From Liolophura sinensis (Eukaryota; Mollusca; Polyplacophora; Chitonida; Chitonidae), in contig NC_088302.1 of assembly GCF_032854445.1 (NCBI RefSeq), forward strand, positions 53,724,046-53,788,045: DNA of 64,000 bases, in the 5' to 3' direction. Position numbers and translations under genes: made by a program. Positions 1-11,070 of this stretch are shown here, piece after piece (position 1 is the first letter of the stretch; each line of letters begins with the position of its first letter). The notes under the pieces were generated by a model that was not told the DNA's origin, did no database searches, and saw nothing but the letters and a program-made list of their open reading frames with translations.

Positions 1-12
1 TGACCCAGTTAA

Positions 13-785
13 TGTGAGGCCGTAATGTTTGGAGCCCCCATTTTAAAAAAAAAAACATTATGCAGAAGTCCGCTTTTCGTACATCAACTTGATACTGAAC
101 GAGTTAAGGTTTTAGTATGTCCCACCTCGTTCTGCCGCTAAACTTGACGAGGTGTTACTCTACAGTTTACTCAGTGTCATGTTGTTTGATGTTTCCAGGT
201 ACATTGGACTTAGTTTTTCACGATACACACATGTTTAAAGCGTGAAGGTTTGTACAACTGTTCAAAGTAATGTTTCAGAGGTGGTAAGGAGCAAATATGT
301 AGTATTTACGAAGGTTTGTTGACATCGCCTGTGAACGGTGAAATGTAGGGAACGTAAAACGTAAACGTAAATGAAGGATGTTGTAGTGACCGTGTTTACA
401 TTACAGTTTAGTATATGTAGTAATAGGCTTGTAGCACTATAATGACATATGTTTAATGTTGTACAATAAGGTTATCAGTGTTAATGCAGTGGTTAATCAA
501 GTCTGAATGCAGGCAGAGGAAGTCTAGACTACGTAGCAAATCCTTTGTCTTACCCTAGTACAGAGCCATACATATCTAATGAAATCTCGAACCATGAGCC
601 CGGAATGCTGTGTCGAGTCACGCACCGATCAATTAGTTTGTGTAAATCGATAAAGTATTGCATTTAAAATTACTTTGGTGCTATACGATATCATATTACA
701 TGTGCAGGCATCTATATTACTGTTTTTATGGATTGTCTAGCATATACAACATAATACAAGAATTGTCTATATGGTGATGCCAGGC
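13..785 (+). repeat. 5' LTR of Gypsy element 1
   Basis: Begins TGTGAGGCCGTAATG and matches 4225-5008 over almost its whole length, with scattered substitutions and small indels. Similarity ends at ATGGTGATGCCAGGC. A clean CA end and a standard TGG primer-binding site are not evident after it. Confidence 0.8.
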
Positions 786-872
786 CACTACCCTGAGATA
801 TGATCCTGTGCTGAATGAGTTAATGCCATTATTACAAAACAGTAACGTTACCGATGAAGACCTGTTGAAAAA

Positions 873-1133
873 GTGGTTGAAGTTTCCTCCTCAGAATTGG
901 AGCGCCGGAAGAAGCTGGGAGGACCGAAAGTGAATAGTGTTTCAGAGTCTGAGAGTAACAACACCCCAAGCCAACCACAGCCTGCGAAGAAAGAATTTCC
1001 ATGGTCAGCGGAGATCCGTGGGAAAAGTGGCAATGGGGGCAGTTGTCGCCACTGTTTCAGATGTGGCAGCCCACATCATTATAAGGTAGGCTGTGACCAG
1101 CCAGTTCTAAACAAACCCAGTCAGGTAAACTAG
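873..1133 (+). pseudogene. Gag/nucleocapsid remnant with CCHC zinc knuckle (Gypsy 1)
   Basis: An 86-residue frame whose C-terminal half carries the knuckle CFRCGSPHHYKVGC, a perfect C-x2-C-x4-H-x4-C nucleic-acid-binding motif typical of retroelement nucleocapsids. The upstream half is serine- and lysine-rich. No complete capsid domain is visible between the LTR and this frame, so the Gag is truncated at its N-terminus. It lies directly before the protease remnant, as expected for gag-pol order. Confidence 0.65.
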
Positions 1134-1264
1134 ATTTGGCCATGACTAAGAGGGAAGTTGTGGCCACGCTGAATGATGAACCCCATACTGAATGTAAGAC
1201 TGTAAATGCTACTTGTAATGAGCTAAGAGGTACAGAGGTACACCAAAGGATAGAAATCGTCTTG

Positions 1265-2219
1265 TGAAATTAGTTGGTGCAAAATGTGAAATTAGGTGTA
1301 CACTGGGTGATAAAGAGACAGAAGTCTTATGGGACACCGGATCACAGGTTTGCATAGTGGCAAACTGTGGCTAGATAAGAATCTGCCCAATGTTGATATC
1401 AAGTCTGTTCAAGAATTATTGGGACCTAAAGACAGCCTTAAGCTGGTAGCAGCAAATGGGACAGTCATTCCATTTGAAGGTTGGATAGAAGTATCATTGC
1501 AGTTATTGTCAGCTGACAAAGTCAATGTTTACTTATCCCCAAATTGATCGCCAATAATCCTGATATTAACATATATTAGCATAGGGTACAGTGTAATTGA
1601 ACACTACATTAAAGATGTCAGTGAATGTAAGTCGGGAAAACAAAGTGCACAAGCATGTCAGTTTGTAAAGTACTCCATTCTCCGTGTCAGTAATGTAGAG
1701 GCAAAGAAAATAGTGCAACTTTTAGAAAGCCACAGTAGTGACCTTGGCCTTGCCAAAGTTTGCAGCGGAAGTGTGGTTATACCTGGAGGTAGTACAGCAC
1801 AAATCAAATGTATAGTACATACCAGAGTTGATGGTGACATAGATGCCATATTAGAGTCTAATGTAGAGGGAGTCTCAGATGGCTTATGTGTGAATGAGAC
1901 TTTAGTGAGAATTTATAAGAACACTGTGAGTAGGATTAAAGTAAGTGTAAACAACACTTCCGCCCTTGATATTTCTTTGCCAGGAAGAACAGTATTAGGT
2001 GTGTTGCACCCGGTGAAGTCTGTAGCCCATGTTCCTGAGGACCAAGGTGGAGCACCAGAGTGTGACACTCCCCGTGAAACTGTTAAGATTAAGGATTCTG
2101 AAGTTAACTGGAAGTCTTTGATAGGGTTAAACCACGGAGCGTTGACTGAAGAAAGAAAGGATATAGTTTTACAGATGCTTCAGGGAAGAGTCAGATGCTT
2201 TTTCTCAACACAGAGATGA
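1265..2219 (+). pseudogene. Retroviral-type aspartic protease and pol linker (Gypsy 1)
   Basis: The active-site tetrad D-T-G-S is encoded at 1333-1344 in the context LWDTGSQVCIV, a classical retropepsin catalytic loop. Downstream, 1713-2219 stays open for 168 codons and looks like the spacer between protease and reverse transcriptase (final stretch with GALTEERKDIVLQML). The frame changes between the DTGS region, the 1329-1547 frame and the 1713 frame, so there are at least two breaks. In an intact element the protease would process Gag-Pol. Here it is inactive by disruption. Confidence 0.6.
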
Positions 2220-2225
2220 CATGGG

Positions 2226-3240
2226 TTGCATCAAAGAACTGGAAATGGATATAAGCTTAGTGGACCAGACTCCTGTTCAGAGAAGTTATATTTCCATCCC
2301 TTTACCTTTGCGTTAAGAAGTTCTTCAGTACTTGCAGGACCTCATCAGAAGAGGATGGGCCCAGAAGTCCAAGTCTGCGTATTCGTCACCAGTCGTTTGC
2401 GTGAGGAAAAAAGTCGGAACATTACGACTTTGTATTGATTACAGACGAGTTAACGCTGGTCTAGGTGGTAACGTGTTATTGACCAAGGCAAAGCGTACCA
2501 CCAGGGTTTTGTTGCCCCTGAATCTAGAAAGTACACAGCATTTGTCACGCCTTACGGACTTTACGAGTGGACCCAATCCCATTTGGGTTAACAAACGCAC
2601 CGGCTTCATCTCAGCGTTTCATGAACAGGTGCCTGGAAGGACTTTCTCACATCAGCCTGCCATACCAGGATGACATTACTGTCTTTAGTAAGACTTTTGA
2701 ACAGCACATTAAAGATGTTCAAACTGTGCTCAGGCGGTTGAAGAAGTCTGGAGTCAAATTGAAGCCATCAAAATGTGAACTCTTTTGGAACGAGGTAAAG
2801 TATCTTGGCCATATTGTCCGTGTGAAGGGACACCGGATAGATCCAGCCAACATCGAGGCTGCGGGGAGGTTGAAAGATCAGCGACCCTCAACGGTAGGAC
2901 ATGTTCGGAAACTACTGGGTTTTATTGGGTATTACCGTCATTACTTACCTGACTTCAGCCGTCGAGTCAAACTACTTTATGACTTGCTGAAAGGAAAAGA
3001 AGACAGTGCTAAATGTAAACTAGCTAGAAAACAGAAGAGCAACCAGATACCCTCAAGTACTCTCTTGTGAGTTCAGATGTAATGGCATATCCGAACTTTG
3101 AAAAACCCTCCACAGTTTCCCCCATATGCTTCGCAAGAAGGGTTGGGTTCTGTTTTATACAAGCGCTAGGATGACGGGAAGGTGAGAGTCATTGGTTATG
3201 GCTCCCGTACCTTAAGTCCCGCTGAAAGGAACTACCACAC
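2226..3240 (+). pseudogene. Reverse transcriptase and RNase H remnant (Gypsy 1)
   Basis: The fingers/palm region is seen at 2332-2460 (SAYSSPVVCVRKK then LRLCIDYRRVN). The PFGLTNAPASSQRFMN segment is at 2570-2630. The catalytic box reads YQDD at 2663-2674, where Gypsy elements usually have YxDD. The thumb/connection region (KPSKCELF, VKYLGHIV, LLGFIGYYRHYLPDFS) runs to about 3000. About 3120-3240 holds scraps of RNase H. The region changes frame several times and about 80 codons between palm blocks are missing or scrambled, so it cannot make an active enzyme. Confidence 0.75.
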
Positions 3241-4224
3241 GCATGCTGGAAAACTTACTGTTCCCATGTGAAGGACTGCAAGACAACTCAACAAGTGTTC
3301 TGACGAAGCAACCAACTATACCTACCACAAAGAAAGTTCCACTTCCAATCTCTTGTAATCCGAATCCGAAGAATACAGTTCAGATGAAGAAAGTCTTGTT
3401 AATGTCTCTTTACCTCACCAGTATGTATACCGCGAAGCAGCAGATGATATTAGACATGTTCATGTCTATTTACCTCACCAATAGACCGCAAAGCAGCGGA
3501 TGATAACAGACAGAGGTTGGAAGAACTAACAGTTGGAACAGGTGGTGATGGTTCGTTACCTCATGAGAACTAGAATCCCGACACTCCGGAACCTGAGACA
3601 TGCACCAGAGCAGACCTAGGCGAGACAATGCAGTGTTGGTGCCACCTGTGCCACATCCAGCGTGGTTTCTCCACAGACCCCCGAATCCCTCCTCGCCATG
3701 GCACAATGTAGTATACCCCCAAGTCCAACCCTTTCGGCCTTATGTTTATTGCTTTAACATATTCGGGTCTATAGAAATCCAACTCCTTTGCCTTGATGTA
3801 CTGTTCTACAAGTAAAATGGCGTAAATCAGATGATTTCCAAAGAGCATGCAGATAACTTAGAGTTCGCAGTGTCGGTAGAAAGTTTTCTCAATATGTGTT
3901 TTCTGTATGCGATCTACTAGTAAACACTATGTTGTACAATTGTAAAAGTGCAATTTTCTAGATGTATCCATCTTTCTTCAGAGCTGTGTGGTCAACAAAT
4001 TTTCAGGATTGCGGACTGATCATCCCTAGTCCAATTTTGTAGGGGTTTCACCCTGAAGATAAGGATCATAGTTATTGTATGCTAGTGTCGCGAGTGCTAT
4101 CTCGAAGTACGTGTAGATGTATTGTCTTCCTTTTTTAGGATCTGTAACTCAGCTCTTTGGCTAGATTGTACTTGTTTTGAAACCTTGTAAATGGCGAAAT
4201 GACATATGAATTTGTAGGGGAGTG
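3241..4224 (+). other. Non-coding remainder of Gypsy 1, with a small local duplication
   Basis: No integrase motif is found. A block around 3404-3450 (TTACCTCACCA, then CGCAAGCAG-like bases) is repeated at 3464-3510 with changes, a ~65-bp local tandem duplication. The stretch ends in the polypurine-like TAGGGGAG before the 3' LTR. Confidence 0.5.
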
Positions 4225-5008
4225 TGTGAGGCCGTAATGTTTGGGGACGCATTTTTTTTTTTTGGAAACATTATGCAGAAGTCAGCTTTTCGTTCATCAA
4301 CTTGATACTGGACGAGTTAAGGTGTTAGTATGTCCCAGCTCGTTCTGCCGCTAAACTTGACGAGGTGTTGCACTACAGTTTACTCAGTGTCGTGTTGTTT
4401 GATGTTTCCATGTACGCTGGACTTAGTTTTTCACGATACACACATGTTTAAAGCGTGAAGGTTTGTACAACTGTTCAAAGTAGTGTTTCAGAGGTGGTAA
4501 GGAGCAAATATGTAGTATTTACGAAGGTTTGTTGACATCGCCTGTGAACGGTGAAATGTAGGGAACGTAAAACGTAAACGTAAATGAAGGATCTTGCAGT
4601 GACCGTGTTTACATTACAGTTTAGTATATTTGGTAATAGGCTTATAGCACTATAATAACATATGTTTAATGTTGCACTGTAAGGTTATCAGTGTTAATAC
4701 AGTGGTTAATCAAGTCTGAATAAAGGCAGGAGAAGTTAGTAACCTATGTCTAGACTACGTCGCAAACCCTTTGTCGTAGCCTAGTACAGCGCTACACATA
4801 TCTAATGAAGTCTCGTACCGTGAGCCCGGAATGTTATATCGGGTCGCGCACCGATCAATTAGTTTGTGTAAATCGATAAAGTATTGCATTTAAAGTTACT
4901 TTGGTGCTATACGATAGCATATTACATGTGTAGGCATCTATGTTTCTTTTTTTTTTGCATTGTATAGCATATATAACATAGTCAGTTGTCTATATGGTGA
5001 TGCCAGGC
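4225..5008 (+). repeat. 3' LTR of Gypsy element 1
   Basis: Starts TGTGAGGCCGTAATG, as the 5' LTR does. Ends at the same GTGATGCCAGGC. Contains a T9 run (near 4950) that is not in the 5' copy. Confidence 0.8.
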
Positions 5009-5087
5009 ATTTCACTACACTGTAAAACAAACATATACCAAGCCTTGTAAAACTGCAAAAAAAACAACATGTTTATGGTAAAGTAGT

Positions 5088-5120
5088 AGTATACACACTA
5101 TAGGTTCTGGACCACCCTCC
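5088..5120 (+). repeat. Left terminal inverted repeat of the Polinton
   Basis: 33 bases, the exact reverse complement of 18164-18196. Similarity continues only weakly for about 25 more bases (shared CAAATAGA). Confidence 0.92.
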
Positions 5121-5215
5121 CCTTGGCAAATAGAAGCTTCCCCTACTTCTGAGGATCCTATTAGACATATCCATTCCACCAGGTATGCTTCTACACCAAT
5201 TGTGTATACAACAAC

Positions 5216-5495
5216 ATGCCAAAGGGTCGCAATAATTGCCAGTGGCTTCTCATCGGTTCCACTGAGCTCTGTGGTAAGAGTTGTCTGGGGGGAGTACTGC
5301 GGGATTCACCTAGCCCGTCTGTGGAAGAGTCCTGGCACCCAGCCATGTATTAGCTGTGGCCGGGGCGTTAAAAACCGATTTCGGCTTTGCGTGGCCTGCG
5401 GATATAATAATCTCCAGACGTGTGAAAGGCAGCGGAGGCGCAAGGCTTTCTTGGACGAGTTCAAACGGCTGGCGGCTATCGAAATTTCCTATTAG
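5216..5495 (+). pseudogene. Small Cys-rich (zinc-ribbon-like) Polinton protein, frameshifted
   Basis: ATG at 5216 opens a frame rich in Cys (CQWLL..., then LCGKSC). It goes out of frame at a run of six G (about 5287-5292). The continuing frame carries CGIHLARL, then CISCGRGVKNRFRLCVACGY, with two CxxC pairs that look like a zinc ribbon, and ends at 5495. It is the first gene inside the left TIR, just upstream of the polymerase. The role is unknown; a small zinc-binding protein at this place recurs in related Polintons, from my memory of the family. A one-base change in the G run is the only break seen. Confidence 0.5.
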
Positions 5496-5545
5496 AGAAT
5501 CACTGTCATTATGTATAATGATGATATTGTATAACGGCGCGTACA

Positions 5546-8500
5546 ATGAAACATCATCAAAAAGCACGAGCACTACGGGACGAGTTTGAGACGGCCCCAG
5601 TACCCACGGTCCCGCAATGCCTTGGAAGAATTGCAGGGGATCCTCGACAGGTATAAAACGGCCGGGGCTAAGTGGAAGGCTAAGTTTAAGCAGGACAACA
5701 AGACCTTCCTCAGTAACGAGGAGTTAGATGAAGTGCTAGGTGAAAAGAACTTCCTCAGTGACGAGGAGTTGGATGAAGTGCTAGGTGAAAAGAAACTAGA
5801 ATTCACTAACACCGGCAGGGCTATAAGGAATCTCCTCCGGGTCTGGCAGATGGACGTACCCGAAGGTGTTTGGACGGAACCAGTAGCCTTCTTAGAAGAA
5901 ATACGAACCTTTATTCGCCAGAAGCTAGAAGAAGAGATCCTGGCACTCAACGGGGTTAAGTTCCAACTAGGCCTCAGGGTTTAGTTGCGAAAGGGCAACG
6001 CCGATGGCAATGAAGAGTATACCAGTCCAGTACTCCACAGCAAACAGGAGGCCCTACTAGGGGCCGGTGACATTGACGGGGCTCTAGATAAGGCCTTCCC
6101 CACCATCCAGGAGGTGCTAGAAAAATGGACACAGCGAGTGTCAGGGTGGGTTGTCAATAGCGTGCAAAGACTCTGGCTTGACATTGCAAGGTACCAGCCA
6201 CTGAGAGGCGGGTCCTACACCCCCCTACCTGCAGCTGTGAGTAACAAGAAAGCAGTCATCAATGTGAAGAACAAAGACGACGACTGCCTCCGATGGGCAC
6301 TCCGGTCTGCCTTATTTCCAGCCGCCGGGCACCCTCAGAGACCAACAAAGTAACCAATGCTGGTCTTGGCTTTGGGGGGATCGACGCCCCCACGCCCATC
6401 TCTCAGATCCCTAAAGTGGAGGAAAAGAACGGCCTCGCCATCAACGTGTTCGGGTGGGACAAGGGTGTGATTGTGCATCGTCTCAGCAAGCAGCCCGGCG
6501 ACACGCCCCGAATCAATCTGCTGCTGATTGGGAAGACAGGCAAATTCCATTATACGTGGATAAAAGATCTCAACCGTCTCCTGTTCCAAGAAAGTAAGGC
6601 GCCAAATCGCAAACACTTCTGCGAGCGTTGTCTGCACGGTTACACAAGGGAGGACCTGCTCGAGGCGCATAAGCCGGAATGCCGTGGGATTGGCCAGACG
6701 GCGATGAGGGTGGAAATGCCCCACGAGGGGGAAAACAAGTTCACCTTTCAGAACCACCACAAACAGCTACCGGCTCCGTTCATCATATATGCCGACTTTG
6801 AGGCCCTGACCAAAAAGGTTGAAGGCCCACCCGCGTCACCTACAGAGAGCAACGCTCAAAAGACTCAGCACCACGATCCATGTAGTTACTGCTATGTTGT
6901 GGTGCGTTGTGACGGCCACACAAAAATAAAACATATGGAATACAGAAGCCCTAACGAGACGGAACACTTCCTCAGAGCTCTCCAACAGGAGAAGCGGGAA
7001 ATCAAAGATGTTTTAGCCAACCCTATAGCCATGAGGATGACTCCCCAGGACTGGCAGGCCCACAACAACGCCACAACCTGTCACGTGTGTGAGAAGCCTC
7101 TAGGCGCCGATTCTGTGCGCGATCACTGCCATATCACCGGCAAGTAGAGAGGCGCGGCCCATAACGTATGCAACCTAAAGTTGCGGCTGGGTCCTAAGAC
7201 AGCCATAGCAGTAGTCTTCCACAACCTACGGTGCTACGACGGGCACCTGTTGATGCAAGCCATAAGTAAGGAGGAGGGCCGCATCTCCTGCATACCCAAC
7301 AACACGGAAAAGTACATCTCCTTCTCGCTGGGGCAGTTCCGCTTCATAGACAGCGTTCAATACTTACCGACTTCCCTTGACAATCTGGTAGAGGCCAACA
7401 AACCTGAGGCTTTCCACGTCACAGCCCGGTATGAGCCTGCCGAAGTAAAACGCAAGTTACTCATGCGCAAGGGTGTCTACCCCTATGAGTATATGGACTC
7501 CTGGGAGCGCTTCGACGAGTCCAGCCTCCCACCTAAAGAGGCTTTCTACAGTAAGCTCAAAGTCTCAGGCATTAGCGATGAGGACTACACCCATGCTCAG
7601 CAGGTTTGGAAGCTATTTGACTACACCAATCTGGGAGACTACACAGACCTTTACTGTCGCACAGACGTGCTCCTATTAGCCGATGTGTTTGAGGCTTTCC
7701 GGAAGACTTGTTTACAGCAGTATGGATTGGACCCCGCTTACTACTTTACGAGCCCAGGTCTCTCGTGGGATGCGCTGTTCAAGAAGACCAGGGTAGAGCT
7801 GGAGCTGTTGACGGACTATGACCAACATCTCTTCATTGAGAAGGGGTTGCGAGTAGGTATCTCCATGGTAAGTAAGCGATACGCCAAAGCCAATAATCCG
7901 CAGGTGGAGGGATACAACCCCGAAAGTCCAAACAGCTACATCCAATACCTAGACGCCAATAATCTATATGGCTGGGCTATGAGTCAGTTTCTTCCAACGG
8001 GCGGCTTTAAGTGGGAAGGTGGCGCGAAGCGTCTCCGTGAAACGATTGCTACCCACCCCCACGATAGTCCTGAGGGTTACATCCTCGAGGTCGACCTAGA
8101 GTATCAGGCCGACCTAGATAACGCACATAACGGCTACCCATTAGCCCCGGAGCGTCTGGGGGTCCAGAAGGAGTGGATGTCCGACTATCAGCACGGTCTT
8201 CTCGGTAAGAAAGCGCCAACCGAGGTCGAAAAGCTGGTCCCCAACCTCCGCAACAAGGAACGGTACGTCCTGCACTACCGGAACCTACAGCTGTATCTAT
8301 CTCTGGGAATGCGTCTGACAAAGGTTCACCGGGCCCACCGAGATTCGTCCAGAGCCCTTGGTTCTAACACTATATCAGGGTGAAAAATGAGCTCCGAAAA
8401 ACGGCCGCGAGTAAATTCGAGAAGGACCTGTACAAGCTAATGAACAACTCGGTCTTCGGAAAAACCATGGAGAACCTTCGGAAGCGTGTGGACGTCAAGC

Positions 8501-9214
8501 TGGTACGCTCTGGAGAAGACGACAAGCTTCGACGCTTGATAACCAACCCGAGCTTCGCACGGGCAAACATATTTGATGATGACCTCGCAGCGATTCAGAT
8601 GCAGAAGACCCGTCTAGTCCTAAATCGACCTATCTATGTTGGCATGAGCATTCTAGATCTCCCCAAGCACCTGATGTACGACTTTTACTACAACCACATG
8701 AAGGACCGGTGCGGAGAGCGCTGTCAGCTCTTCTACACTGACACGGATAGTCTGCTACTCGAGATTAAGAATGATGATGTTTATAGGGATATGGCTGAGA
8801 ATGCAAACCTGTACGACACCTCAGATTACCCACAAGACCACCCCCTGCACAGCGTAGCAAATATGAAGGTCGGGGAAAATGAAGGACGAGTGCGCGGGGC
8901 GGCCGATCGCCGAAAACATTGGTCTACGTCCCAAGATGTACTCCATTCTGGAGGCAGGTGGAGGCAACATTAAGAAGGCCAAGGGCGTGAAAAAGGGAGT
9001 TGTGGAAAAGCGCATCCGCCATAAGCAGTACAAAGAGGCCCTCATCGAGAAGAAGATCTTCCGCCATGGTATGGACGTGCTGCGATCAGAGCGCCACCAT
9101 ATCTATTGGCAGCACCTGAATAAGGTCTCACTGTCCCCCTTCGATAGTAAGCGCTGGATCGCCGAAGATGGTGTCCACAACTTGGCTTATGGCCATAGAG
9201 ATGCGCCTCCTTGA
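5546..9214 (+). pseudogene. Protein-primed family B DNA polymerase (Polinton PolB), broken
   Basis: In an intact element this enzyme replicates the transposon or virus genome by protein priming. Blocks in order: a charged N-terminal region with a 48-bp tandem duplication (5705-5800, FLSxEELDEVLGEK twice); the conserved N-terminal block with NVKNKDDDCLRWAL; a Cys/His module (HFCERCLHGY, then a C-x2-C and H-x-H pattern near 7080-7140); Exo I YADFEAL (6789-); Exo II HNLRCYDGHLL, Cys where Gly is usual; Exo III YCRTDVLLLADVF; motif A YLDANNLYGWAM (about 7945); motif B KLMNNSVFGKTMEN (about 8434); motif C YTDTDSL (about 8737). Breaks: stop at 5982-5984, a frame change near 6340, TAG at 7145-7147, and frame changes near 8330-8380 and 8870. 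Confidence 0.9.
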
Positions 9215-9261
9215 CGGCGCCCGCAGGATGGGCTGGGATGGACATCCACTTCGAGGAACTA

Positions 9262-10284
9262 CTAGCGTTGTAGAACCGCATCCGGGGGAAGCTGAGTATC
9301 GGGAGGCACTATAAGAAACTCCTCACGAACGAATCCCTGTCGCTGGCCATCCGACGTATGGTCTAGATAGTCCAGCACGGGCTCATTAGGCTTTGTGACA
9401 GAGCGCCCCAGCCGATACATCTCTAGAGACCACACAGGATCAGTCGCGCGACGGCGGCCGCCCTCAAGCTCTCCAGGCTGATAGAGATAACGAACGCCGA
9501 CACCCTCGGGGATCTTCCGCTCATTAAGTCCAACGGGGCGACCCGGAACCTTCGAAGAAGGCTTATGTAACACCTCTTGTGCCTTGATGGCTTCTTTCGG
9601 CTTTTTACCGATCAGTCTCGTTGTCTCGTTATTCACAGCGGCCACAACAGAGAGCAGGCGAGCCACCCATTCAGTAGACCGATGTTCGGGAGGGAGGCGC
9701 ATCTCCTGGGCGTACTGATGTCCAAAGAGTCGCTCAGCCAGAGTACGGTTGAAACGCTCCACTATGCCTTGGTCTCGGTGGATATCCACGCGGCCTCGGC
9801 GGACTGTGACATCGTGTTTGGCCAGCAGTTGGCTCACCGCACCTATGAACTCGCGCCCAGGGTTAACTTGGAGAAGCTTCGGCCATCTCAGGGGTCCCCA
9901 CTTGTAAATGCGAGAGAGAGCATCAGCGGCTTCTTTGGAATCTTTAGTAGCCAGAGGTTCCGCCTCCTTAAAGCGAAAAGCGACATCAACAACTCTCAGC
10001 GCGTACTTCCGGCCTCGCTTTCGGCCTCGCCGATCATGTGGTAGAAATAGAAGATCGGCTTGGTGGAGGTCATTCGGCGTGGAAACATGGAACATAGGCC
10101 TGGGTATTTTTCTGGGACGGGGCAAGTAGATCTGCCAGATAGCCTGCATTTCCAGCCAGGCCCGGACCACATCTTCGGAGACTTTAGCCGCAGTGGCAAG
10201 TTTCTGGATGGCCGCGCGACCCTTCCCGTATCCACGGGGGCTGTAGCAGATGTTTGCCAGGCGAGCAGACACCTTACTAGCCAT
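9262..10284 (-). CDS. Polinton integrase (retroviral-like), full-length frame with a D-to-N catalytic change
   Basis: A 340-residue uninterrupted frame from ATG at 10284. An integrase core follows an N-terminal helix-turn-helix-like region. The first catalytic Asp lies in HQADLLFLP. The second catalytic position reads VNPGREF, where the family has Asp directly before PGREF; the codon is AAC, one transition from GAC. The Glu is in QGIVERFNRTL. The C-terminus has a chromo/SH3-like region (GVRYLYQPGELEGG). It would join TIR ends to target DNA in the nucleus. It is convergent with the polymerase (48-bp gap). It is the best-preserved large gene of the element, but the Asn should abolish catalysis. 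Confidence 0.88.
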   Translation of the reverse strand: MASKVSARLANICYSPRGYGKGRAAIQKLATAAKVSEDVVRAWLEMQAIWQIYLPRPRKIPRPMFHVSTPNDLHQADLLFLPHDRRGRKRGRKYALRVVDVAFRFKEAEPLATKDSKEAADALSRIYKWGPLRWPKLLQVNPGREFIGAVSQLLAKHDVTVRRGRVDIHRDQGIVERFNRTLAERLFGHQYAQEMRLPPEHRSTEWVARLLSVVAAVNNETTRLIGKKPKEAIKAQEVLHKPSSKVPGRPVGLNERKIPEGVGVRYLYQPGELEGGRRRATDPVWSLEMYRLGRSVTKPNEPVLDYLDHTSDGQRQGFVREEFLIVPPDTQLPPDAVLQR

Positions 10285-10439
10285 GTTATCAAGGTATTTT
10301 AGCTGCCCTTTAACAGATTGGCGACGAAGAAGATGTTAATCATCCCGGCGTTCGCGGTGATGATGATGATCCTCATCAACCTCACTACTAAGGTCGTGCC
10401 TGCCATACGGCGAGGAGCTCGATGGCAAGTCCGGCACAG
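10285..10439. other. Short gap between integrase and the next minus-strand gene
   Basis: Probably the eroded C-terminal end of the neighbouring minus-strand gene (stop at 10440). Short hydrophobic frames are present but none is convincing. Confidence 0.3.
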
Positions 10440-10778
10440 TCAGTTGGGATTACTTGGCTCAGTACGCTTTTGGGCCCATTTTTCCTGGGCGGCTTGCAGC
10501 TGCTCTACAGCGCGGTCATGGCGCCTCTGCTCTTCGTCGACACCGGAACTCCTTAGCATCGAAAACATATAGTTGCTCCTGCTGAAGGCCAGAGCGTTTA
10601 CGAGGGCACCGCCCATCATCATTGCGATGGAGTCCATTACTACTTGATTATATTGGGAGGAAGGAGCCCTTGTGTAATTAGCAATTCCTTCGAAAACATG
10701 GCCAGGCCTACATCTGCAATGACCATTGCAATCCAGCTTCGGGAGGGCTCCTTTCAGGAGACATCTGTGGTTCCCCAC
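10440..10778 (-). pseudogene. Conserved Polinton protein with hydrophobic segment and coiled coil, C-terminally truncated
   Basis: 112 codons. After a non-conserved start, the segment MDSIAMMMGGALVNALAF looks membrane-associated. It is followed by SNYMFSML and a charged helix (EEQRRHDRAVEQLQAAQEKW). It matches, from memory, a protein repeatedly found beside Polinton integrases, but there it continues well beyond this point; here the frame stops just after EKWAQKRTE. The function is unknown. It overlaps the next upstream gene (10754-11035) by 25 bp. Confidence 0.5.
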
Positions 10779-11035
10779 TCCTTCGAAGAATCCGGTTCCT
10801 TCGGCTGTTTCTTAGTAGAATCAGCCGCACCAAGCAAAGCAGTCTTAGCTTCGCGAAGATCGTCCTTGAGCTTTCCATCCTTGGCCTTTCTCGCTGCAGC
10901 ACCCGCTCGACCCGCAGCGACTTTTTGGGGATTCTTCGCAGGGCTGTCATTCGTAGAATCCGCTGTCACCCTCTCCTCTTCCTTCGGGCCTTCTGGATTC
11001 GTTGTACTCATGTTCCTCTGGATTATACGATTCAT
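10754..11035 (-). CDS. Small basic Ala/Lys-rich Polinton protein
   Basis: 93 codons; ATG at 11035 or, more likely, the internal ATG at 11011 (MSTTNPEGPKEE). Low-complexity, rich in Lys, Ala, Asp and Ser, with the basic patch AAGRAGAAARKAK and no membrane segment. It could bind DNA or other capsid components, but that is inference. It overlaps the downstream gene by 25 bp. I recognise no enzymatic motif. Related Polinton proteins continue into a C-terminal hydrophobic segment that is not seen here, so this may be truncated. Confidence 0.5.
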   Translation of the reverse strand: MNRIIQRNMSTTNPEGPKEEERVTADSTNDSPAKNPQKVAAGRAGAAARKAKDGKLKDDLREAKTALLGAADSTKKQPKEPDSSKEWGTTDVS

Positions 11036-11070
11036 TTCTAGGACAGCAGTGGTGTTTAAATGAGCAGTGC

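Larger units (their letters stand above)
13..5008 (+). mobile_element. Ty3/Gypsy LTR retrotransposon 1 (decayed, no integrase)
   Basis: Two long direct repeats (13-785 and 4225-5008) bracket about 3.4 kb with remnants of a CCHC nucleocapsid, an aspartic protease (DTGS), a Gypsy-type reverse transcriptase and part of RNase H. A purine-rich stretch (TAGGGGAG) sits just before the 3' LTR, as expected for a polypurine tract. No integrase HHCC or DDE region is recognisable between the RNase H remnant and the 3' LTR, so the 3' part of pol appears deleted. The LTRs differ at many positions, so the insertion is not recent. The flanks (GTTAA before, ATTTC after) show no target-site duplication. Confidence 0.85.

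Noticed and set aside
8049-8321. Minus-strand frames inside the polymerase, and many similar shadows inside other Polinton genes
   Set aside because: The opposite strand encodes recognisable polymerase motifs; these are antisense shadows of GC-rich coding DNA.
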